From Microbacterium dauci (GTDB taxonomy: Bacteria > Actinomycetota > Actinomycetes > Actinomycetales > Microbacteriaceae): a stretch of DNA of 64,000 nt. The notes below the pieces were generated by a model. The model was not told the DNA's origin and did no database searches. It worked only from the letters and a program-made list of their open reading frames with translations. The first letter of the stretch is position 1. Each line of letters opens with the position of its first letter. Made by a program: the position numbers and the translations under genes. The stretch covers positions 124,001 through 188,000 of the forward strand of contig NZ_JASJND010000006.1 of assembly GCF_030065535.1 (NCBI RefSeq), read 5' to 3'. Shown here piece after piece: positions 58,201 to 64,000 of the stretch.

Positions 58201-58880
58201 TCCGTCGCGGACTGATCCTCGCGGGAGCGGGCGTCGCGGTCGTCGGTGTCGCCGTCGGCCTCGTGCTGACACGCCCTGCGGAGCCGCCGGGGTGCGATGA
58301 CATCCGCGCGTACCAGGAGCGGTACGGCGAGGTCGAGACGCTCGGGACCGGGCCGGAACCGGTGACCGTGCTCGGCGACTCGTACTCGGCGGGTGACACG
58401 CTCAGCGATCGCGGGCACCGGTGGACCGATGTGCTCGTCGAGCTCGAGCCGAACGTGACCGTGACGCTGGATGCCGTACCGTTCACGGGCTACGCCAATG
58501 CCGGCGCGTGCGGTGCGAACGCCTTCACCGACCGCGTCGAGCGGGCCGCGGCGAGCGAGGGCGCGCTGGTGATCCAGGGCGGCCTGAACGACGTGTTCGC
58601 CGATCCCGCGGCGCTGGAGCGCGCCGCTGACGACGTGCTCACCGCCGCCGGAACGACGCAGGTCGTCGTCATCGGGCCGATCGACGTGCCCGGGCGGGAG
58701 CGCGAGGAGCAGGTGGATGCCGCGCTGCGCGCCGCCGCCGACGCGCACGGGGCGGACTACGTCTCGGCGCTCGACTGGGACGTCCCGATCGCCGAAGACG
58801 GCGTCCACCCCACGGTCGCGGGCGACCGCCGCTACGCCGAGCTCGTGCGCGACGCGCTGGCAGACGCCGGCGTCCTGTAG
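58197..58880 (+). CDS. SGNH/GDSL-type esterase with N-terminal membrane anchor
   Basis: The GDSL-family motifs are clear: block I VTVLGDSYSAGDTL (nucleophile Ser), block III IQGGLNDVF and block V DGVHPTVAGD with catalytic Asp and His. Before them the frame encodes a basic-hydrophobic segment, RRGLILAGAGVAVVGVA, a typical anchor. The only usual start codon, GTG at 58263, would cut that anchor away. A CTG at 58197 overlapping the ccsB stop (CTGA) would include it. I annotate from the CTG, with the GTG as the alternative (205 residues). Confidence 0.7.
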   Translation: MIRRGLILAGAGVAVVGVAVGLVLTRPAEPPGCDDIRAYQERYGEVETLGTGPEPVTVLGDSYSAGDTLSDRGHRWTDVLVELEPNVTVTLDAVPFTGYANAGACGANAFTDRVERAAASEGALVIQGGLNDVFADPAALERAADDVLTAAGTTQVVVIGPIDVPGREREEQVDAALRAAADAHGADYVSALDWDVPIAEDGVHPTVAGDRRYAELVRDALADAGVL

Positions 58881-58896
58881 CACCCGGCCGAAACGC

Positions 58897-58931
58897 GACG
58901 CGGCCCCGCCCGGAATGGGCGAGGCCGCGTC
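58897..58931. terminator. Bidirectional terminator hairpin
   Basis: A 15-bp stem with one mismatch (58897-58911 with 58917-58931, loop GGAAT) lies between the convergent SGNH hydrolase and YhgE genes. It would end transcription from both sides. Confidence 0.75.
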
Positions 58932-58944
58932 TGCGTGCTGCGGG

Positions 58945-61371
58945 TCAGGCGGGTTGGCTGAGCACTGCGCGGGCCGAGGTGGAGCGGTGCCGCGCGACGG
59001 CGAGGATGCTCGCCACGACGGCGAGGACCGCCCAGATGACGAGGCTCGTCGCGCTGGCGGCCACGCCGCCCTGCTCGGTCAGTGCGCCCAGCAGGGCCGC
59101 GTAGGCGGGCGACGTCGGCAGGAGGCCGGCGACGTCGACGAGCAGGCCGGGCACCGTGGACACGACGCCGGTCGCGATCACGAAGACTCCCACGAGCGCG
59201 GCGATCCACCGGCCGACCCCACCGAAGAGGGCGACGAGCGCCTGGTTGACGGCGGCGAACGCGACACCGGCGACGACGCTCAGCGCGGCGAAGACCGACC
59301 ACGCCCCGAGGTCGTACCCGGCGGCGAGCTGCACGACGATCGCGACGAGTAGGCCCTGTGCGGCGCCGATGGCGGCGGCCGGTGCGAGTGCCCGCAGCGC
59401 GAGCGTCGCAGATGCGCGTCGCGACGAGAGCGCCGCGCGGGGGACCGCCTGCAGCACCACGAACGACGCGAGTCCGCCGAACCAGAGCGCGAGGGTCGCG
59501 AGCAGCGGCACCGCCGAGGCGCCGAAGAACGACGTGTTGGTGCCTTCGGCGACGACGGGGTTCGCCACGACCGCGGCGGTGTCGGCAGCTTCTGCGTCGG
59601 TGTACGTCGGCACCTCGTCGACGGCGGTGCCGAGGCCGTCGGCGAGTTCGCTGGTGCCGTCGGCGAGCTGGCCGATGCCGTTCGAGAGTTCCCCGGCGCC
59701 GTCGGCGAGGTCGCCGATGCCGCCCGCGAGGTCTTCTGTCCCGGATGCCGCGGTCCCGGCGCCCGTCGCGAGCTGACCGAGCCCACTCGCGAGATCGTCG
59801 CCACCGCCTGCGGCGGTCTCCGCGCCGGCGGCGAGGGCTTCGGCGCCGGCAGCGGCCGAAGCCGCGCCCGCTGCGAGGTCGGAGGCGCCGTCCGACACGT
59901 CGGTCGCGCCGTCGGCGAGCTGCTGCACGCCGTCGGCTGCTGCTGCGGCGCCGTCGGCGAGTCCCGCGGTGCCGGTCGCCAGTTCATCGACGCCGGTCGA
60001 CAGCTGCGCTGCGCCACCGCTGAGCTCGCTGGCGCCCGTTGACAGCTCGCGGGCACCCACAGCCGACGCGTTGAGCGCGCCGGTCAGTTGCGGACCGACT
60101 GTGGCGAGCGAGGCCACCTGGGACGAGACCGTCGCGGACGCATCAGCCATCGCCTGGGTGCCGGCGCGCGCGGCATCCGCTCGGCTCGTGACAGCGGTGA
60201 TCGAGTCGCACACCGCGTCTGAGCCGCCGTCTGCGAGGCAGGTCGCAGAGATCGCGGCGAGCGCGTCGGCGATCGCGTCGGCCTCGGCGTCGACGTCGGC
60301 GCTCTGGCCGACGAGCGCTTCGGCGCCGGTGGTGACCTCGGGTGGTGCACCTGGGACGGTGGCGGCGAGGGCGGCTGCCTGCTCGAGCCCGGTCGCGAGG
60401 TCGTCCGCGCCGGCGGCCCACTCGTCGGCGCCGGTCGACCACTGGTCGAGACCGGTCGCGGCCGCGCTCGCGCCGTCGGCGAGCTGGTCGGCGCCCGCGC
60501 TCAGGTCGTCGAGCCCGGTGGCGGCGGTGTCGGCGCCGTCGGCGAGTTGCTGTGCACCCCCGGCAAGTGCTCCCGCGCCGGTGGCGAGTTGCGACACCCC
60601 GTCGCTGAGCTCGGCCGCACCGCCCGAGATGCCCTGCACGCCGTCGGCCAGCGACGAGGCGCCGCTCGCCGACTGCGAGGCACCGTCTTCGAGCGCGCGG
60701 ACGCCGTCGGCGAGCGAGTAGGCACCGGTCGCGGCGGTCTCGGCGCCGTCGGCGAGCTGGCCCGCGCCGTCGGCGGCGTCGTCCGCGCCGGAGGCGAGTT
60801 CGTCGGCGCCGTCAGCGGCCTCGCCGAGCTGGTCGCCGAGCGTCGTGAAGCCGAGCAGGACGTTCTCGAGGTAGGTCTCGGTGAGCTGCTCGCCCAAGAT
60901 GGATGCCGCGGTCGTGGTGACCTGCGTCGTGATGGCGTCGTCGACGATGCGGCTGTCGGGGCCGGTCGTGAGTTCGATGGTCGCCTGTTCGGGCGTGCTG
61001 CCGGGGGCGGTCGAGGTGGCTGCGGCCGAGAAGTTCTCGGGAATCGTGACGATCGCGTCGTACGTGCCGTCTTCGAGGCCGGCCTCGGCGTCGTCGGCGT
61101 TGCTGATCGTCCAGGTGAGGTTGCTGTCGAGGTCGTCCGACCCCTCGACGAGGCCGGCGGTCAGCAGGCGCCCGAGCGGGGTCGTCTGCCCGTCGATCTC
61201 GACGGGCTCGTCCTCGTTCACGATCGCGGTGTGCATCGCGTCGAGGCGCTCGGTGGGGTTGTAGAGCGCGGCGACGAGGATGCCGCCGATCACTGCGGGC
61301 AGCAGCAGCACGCCCAGGATCGTGAGCCACGTCACGGGGCGGCGGGTCTGGGAACGTTCGAGCGTCGTCAT
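58945..61371 (-). CDS. YhgE/Pip-family membrane protein with long heptad-like repeat domain
   Basis: The 808-residue protein has the YhgE/Pip architecture. An N-terminal helix (about residues 15-37) precedes an extracytoplasmic domain. About 450 residues of degenerate LADGA/LATGA/LSDGA-type repeats, which form a long helical stalk, follow. The C-terminus holds about five to six membrane helices of the ABC-2 permease type. Family members include phage infection protein and type VII secretion accessory EsaA-like proteins. The ATG overlaps the stop of the MMPL gene upstream (ATGA), so both are made together. Confidence 0.88.
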   Translation of the reverse strand: MTTLERSQTRRPVTWLTILGVLLLPAVIGGILVAALYNPTERLDAMHTAIVNEDEPVEIDGQTTPLGRLLTAGLVEGSDDLDSNLTWTISNADDAEAGLEDGTYDAIVTIPENFSAAATSTAPGSTPEQATIELTTGPDSRIVDDAITTQVTTTAASILGEQLTETYLENVLLGFTTLGDQLGEAADGADELASGADDAADGAGQLADGAETAATGAYSLADGVRALEDGASQSASGASSLADGVQGISGGAAELSDGVSQLATGAGALAGGAQQLADGADTAATGLDDLSAGADQLADGASAAATGLDQWSTGADEWAAGADDLATGLEQAAALAATVPGAPPEVTTGAEALVGQSADVDAEADAIADALAAISATCLADGGSDAVCDSITAVTSRADAARAGTQAMADASATVSSQVASLATVGPQLTGALNASAVGARELSTGASELSGGAAQLSTGVDELATGTAGLADGAAAAADGVQQLADGATDVSDGASDLAAGAASAAAGAEALAAGAETAAGGGDDLASGLGQLATGAGTAASGTEDLAGGIGDLADGAGELSNGIGQLADGTSELADGLGTAVDEVPTYTDAEAADTAAVVANPVVAEGTNTSFFGASAVPLLATLALWFGGLASFVVLQAVPRAALSSRRASATLALRALAPAAAIGAAQGLLVAIVVQLAAGYDLGAWSVFAALSVVAGVAFAAVNQALVALFGGVGRWIAALVGVFVIATGVVSTVPGLLVDVAGLLPTSPAYAALLGALTEQGGVAASATSLVIWAVLAVVASILAVARHRSTSARAVLSQPA

Positions 61372-64000
61372 GAGGAGATCACCTGGGTGTCGATGCGAGA
61401 TGCGGATGCGGTGAGGGTCAGGGTGTCGACCGAGGTGCGGTGCGCGTCGGCGAGCACACCGCGCGCGGCGTCCAGGTCTCGAGCGGATGCCACGATCGTG
61501 AGCTTCTCGCCGCGCGCCGCGACACCGGCAGCGGCATCGCGGAGGAGCGCCGCCGCCTGGTCGCGTTCGCTGCCGCGTAGCGTGTCGAGACCCGACACGA
61601 CGACGAAGCGGGTGCGGCCGCCGAACGCGCGGCGGAGGTCGGTGAGGGGCCGCTCGGACCCAGTGAGCTCGGCGACGCCGACGTGGGCGCGTACCCACGC
61701 GGCGCGGCCGGGGAGCAGGTGTCCCGCCACCCGGAGGAGGCCGTCGGCGGGTGCGATACGGCCGGCGACCGTGAGGAGGAAGGCGCGGGCCGCGTGCGGG
61801 TCGTCCGCGTCGATGAGCAGCGTGCCGCCGTCGGCGAGTCGAACGCTCACGTCGCGGAAAACGACGACGTCGTCGCCGCGGCTCTCGGCGCGGACCTCGA
61901 GGCCGTCGGCTGCGAGCGCGCCGGTGTATGCCGGTTCGGGCCACTCGGCGTGCGCGAGCTCGTGTTCGACGGCCTCGCCCTCGATGTCCACCTTGGGGAG
62001 CAGGCGGTCGAGCCAGCGCGGCATCCACCACGCCTTGTCGCCCAGCAGGGCCATGACCGCGGGGCCGAGCGTCATGCGGATGAGGAACGCGTCGACGGCG
62101 ATGCCGACGGCGAGTCCGAGCGCGATCGGTTTGATCGAACTGTCGCCTTCGGGCACGAAGGCGGCGAACACCGCGAACATGATGACCGCGGCCGCGACGA
62201 CGACGCGGGCGGACGCGCTGAAGCCGCTCCGGACTGCGCCGATCGCTGTCGCGCGCGCGTCGCCGTCGGGGTTCGCGCGGCGGGCGTGCACGAAGTCCTC
62301 ACGCATGCGCGAGACGAGGAAGACCTCGTAATCCATTGCGAGTCCGAAGAGCACGCCCATGAGGATGATCGGCATGAAGCTGATGACCGGGCCGGTCTTC
62401 GCGACGTGGAGTGCGTCGGCGAACCATCCCCACTCGAAGACGGCGGCGACGACACCGAACGCGGCGAGGATCGACAGCAGGTAGCCGAGCGTCGCCTTCA
62501 GCGGCACCCAGATCGATCGGAACACGATCATGAGGAGCACGAACGAGAGCCCGACCACGAAGAGGCCGAAGGGCAGGAGGGCGGCGCCAAGCCGGTCGGA
62601 GATGTCGATGCCGACAGCGGTGAACCCGGTGACGAGCAGGTCGACGCCGTACTCTTCCTCCCACTCGTCGTGGTGCGAGCGCAGCTCGCGTACGAGGTCG
62701 GCGGTCTCGGGCGCGTCAGGCGCGGTCGTGGGGACGATCTGGATGAGGCCGGTGTCGGCGGTCTCGTTCGGGGTCGCGAGCAGCACGCGGTCGACGCCTG
62801 GGATCTGCTCGACCTCGGCCTGCAGGTCCTCCATGAGGCCGAGCGGATCCGTCGACGTGACGATCGTCCCGGTCATGATGAGCGGGCCGTTGGCGCCTTC
62901 GCCGAAGTGCTCGGCGTTGAGGTCGTACGCCTGGCGCGCCTGGCTCGACTCGGGCTGGACGCCCGCGTTCGGGAGGGCCAGGGCGAGGCTCGCGGCGGGG
63001 ATCGCCATCACGCCGAGGGTGACGACGACGGCGACGGTCGCGACGACCGGATGCCGCGTCACGAGGTTCACCCAGCGGTTGGTGCGCTGCGGCGCGGCCT
63101 CCGTCGTCGTGGCGGCCTTCGTTGACGCGGTCTTGGCAGCACGTCGGCGACGCCACCCGACGACGCGACCCTTCGAGAAGCCGAGCATTGCCGGGGTGAG
63201 CGTGACCGCGACGAGCACGGCGATGGCGACGGCGGCCGCCGCCGCGATGCCCATGGTGGTGAGGAACGGGATGCCGGCGAGGCTGAGTCCCACGAGCGCG
63301 ATGAGCACGGTGACGCCGGCGAAGACGACCGCCGAGCCGGCGGTACCGGTCGCGCGGGCGACGGACTCCTCGGGGTCCACGCCGCTGCGCACCTGGTCTT
63401 GATGTCGCGACACGATGAACAGTGCGTAGTCGATACCGACGGCGAGGCCGAGCATGACGGCGAGCATCGGCGTGGTCGACGAGACCGTGGTGAAGGCGGT
63501 CGCCACGTAGATGAGCGCCACCGCCAGGCCGACGCCGATGAGCGCGCTGACGAGCGGGAACCATGCCACCGCGATCGAGCGGAACGTGACGATGAGGACG
63601 AACAGTGCGACGAGGACGCCGATCGCCTCGGTGATCGTGAGTGCCGGGATCGACGTCGCGAACAGGTCGCCGCCGAGCGCGGAGGTCGTGCCCTCGGGGG
63701 CCGCGGTGCGGAAGTCGGCCGCGATCCGTTCGACCTCGTCGATGGTGGTCTGCTCGACGTCGGTCGACTGGCCGTCGAACTGCAGCTGGATGAGCGCGGC
63801 CTGTCCGTCGTCCGAGATCAGCCCGTCGACGAGGTCGTCGTAGGGGTCCGTCACGTTCGAGACGCCCTCGACGTCGCGGAACTCGTCAGCCGTCGCGGTG
63901 ACCGCCTCGGTCATGGCGTCGGACTCGACCGTCTCGCCGTCGGGAGCGACGATCACGAGCTGCGCGCTCGCGCCGCTCGCCTGCGGGAAGGTGCGCTCGA
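61368..64000 (-). CDS. MMPL/RND-family transporter with an extra C-terminal ABC-ATPase-like domain (5' end beyond window)
   Basis: The protein continues past base 64000, so its N-terminus is missing; 877 residues are visible. Two MMPL blocks are seen: ITEAIGVLVALFVLIV ... GLAVGIDYALFIVSRH and RLGAALLPFGLFVVGLSFVLL ... GVLFGLAMDYEVFLVSRMREDF, with the RND Asp/Tyr residues. After the last helix a further ~200 residues (about 61370-61990) read like an ABC ATPase domain (VVVFRDVSVRLADGGTLLID, LLTVAGRIAPADGLLRVAG) that lacks the Walker A Gly-Lys. It probably exports lipids or envelope components with YhgE. Confidence 0.88.
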   Translation of the reverse strand, partial: ERTFPQASGASAQLVIVAPDGETVESDAMTEAVTATADEFRDVEGVSNVTDPYDDLVDGLISDDGQAALIQLQFDGQSTDVEQTTIDEVERIAADFRTAAPEGTTSALGGDLFATSIPALTITEAIGVLVALFVLIVTFRSIAVAWFPLVSALIGVGLAVALIYVATAFTTVSSTTPMLAVMLGLAVGIDYALFIVSRHQDQVRSGVDPEESVARATGTAGSAVVFAGVTVLIALVGLSLAGIPFLTTMGIAAAAAVAIAVLVAVTLTPAMLGFSKGRVVGWRRRRAAKTASTKAATTTEAAPQRTNRWVNLVTRHPVVATVAVVVTLGVMAIPAASLALALPNAGVQPESSQARQAYDLNAEHFGEGANGPLIMTGTIVTSTDPLGLMEDLQAEVEQIPGVDRVLLATPNETADTGLIQIVPTTAPDAPETADLVRELRSHHDEWEEEYGVDLLVTGFTAVGIDISDRLGAALLPFGLFVVGLSFVLLMIVFRSIWVPLKATLGYLLSILAAFGVVAAVFEWGWFADALHVAKTGPVISFMPIILMGVLFGLAMDYEVFLVSRMREDFVHARRANPDGDARATAIGAVRSGFSASARVVVAAAVIMFAVFAAFVPEGDSSIKPIALGLAVGIAVDAFLIRMTLGPAVMALLGDKAWWMPRWLDRLLPKVDIEGEAVEHELAHAEWPEPAYTGALAADGLEVRAESRGDDVVVFRDVSVRLADGGTLLIDADDPHAARAFLLTVAGRIAPADGLLRVAGHLLPGRAAWVRAHVGVAELTGSERPLTDLRRAFGGRTRFVVVSGLDTLRGSERDQAAALLRDAAAGVAARGEKLTIVASARDLDAARGVLADAHRTSVDTLTLTASASRIDTQVISS

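Noticed and set aside
59280..61330. DNA repeats within the YhgE gene as a CRISPR or satellite array
   Set aside because: The repeats encode degenerate LADGA-like units of a helical stalk. Spacing and sequence vary and there are no spacers, so they are protein repeats.
1..64000. Prophage, integrative element or anti-phage defence island
   Set aside because: No integrase, phage structural, restriction-modification or toxin-antitoxin genes were seen. The TM0106-type nuclease/helicase and SbcCD are chromosomal genes found widely in actinobacteria.

Overview
The window is about 70% GC and almost fully coding. Short intergenic gaps, many ATGA/GTGA stop-start overlaps and the gene complement (fbiC, fgd, SbcCD, a bS22-type mini ribosomal protein, BldC-like factor, resB/ccsB cytochrome c system II) all point to a chromosomal segment of a high-GC actinobacterium, most probably a member of the Microbacteriaceae (Microbacterium-like). 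I saw no tRNA or rRNA genes, CRISPR array or prophage. One IS481-type insertion sequence is the only obvious mobile element.

Layout. (1) 1-3.6 kb: the end of a catabolic cluster, with the 3' part of an NMT1/THI5-type binding protein, a class III aminotransferase and a CoA-acylating (methyl)malonate-semialdehyde dehydrogenase; this would fit the last steps of beta-alanine/pyrimidine catabolism. (2) 3.6-8.9 kb: a translationally coupled coenzyme F420 operon: FbiC, a Baeyer-Villiger-type flavin monooxygenase, F420-dependent glucose-6-phosphate dehydrogenase and a CofC/FbiD guanylyltransferase. The second radical-SAM half of FbiC has lost its cysteine motif. (3) 8.9-11.1 kb: an aldo/keto reductase and an RNA ligase RtcB. 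rtcB is preceded by its own promoter, a 29-aa ORF and a terminator. (4) 11.2-15.9 kb: iron-siderophore uptake, with a siderophore-interacting flavoprotein divergent from a four-gene ABC transporter and an IdeR/DtxR-like box between them. (5) 15.9-21.7 kb: small metabolic genes, a base-excision glycosylase, an orphan winged-helix regulator behind a leaderless Cys-rich mini-ORF, a small acetyltransferase and the IS481 element. (6) 21.7-31.7 kb: an MFS exporter, SbcD-SbcC nuclease, a two-component system, an aminoglycoside-phosphotransferase-like kinase and small exported or membrane proteins. (7) 31.7-45.8 kb: housekeeping genes (nucleosidase, NAD synthetase, TM0106-type nuclease/helicase, upp, tadA, proC, Trk/Ktr K+ uptake, ArsR, BldC-like, bS22, glutaredoxin, Dabb). 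(8) 45.8-52.5 kb: an FbpABC/PotABCD-type ABC importer, an MscS channel and a short archaeal-type AspRS. (9) 52.7-58.9 kb: DedA, then the conserved actinobacterial phosphatase-TlpA-CcdA-ResB-CcsB cytochrome c maturation operon, and an SGNH hydrolase. (10) 58.9-64 kb: a YhgE/Pip exporter coupled to an MMPL/RND transporter that runs off the window.

Two window-wide signals stand out. Many genes have no Shine-Dalgarno sequence; instead a TANNNT box lies 6 nt (sometimes 7-9) before the start codon, the signature of leaderless transcripts. Two divergent gene pairs have such boxes packed back to back in about 31-38 bp. Second, the word GGATGCC/GGCATCC is iterated at roughly 2.4 per kb in both orientations and several reading frames, far above what base composition predicts. 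All assignments come from reading the sequence and recalled family knowledge; no database search was run.
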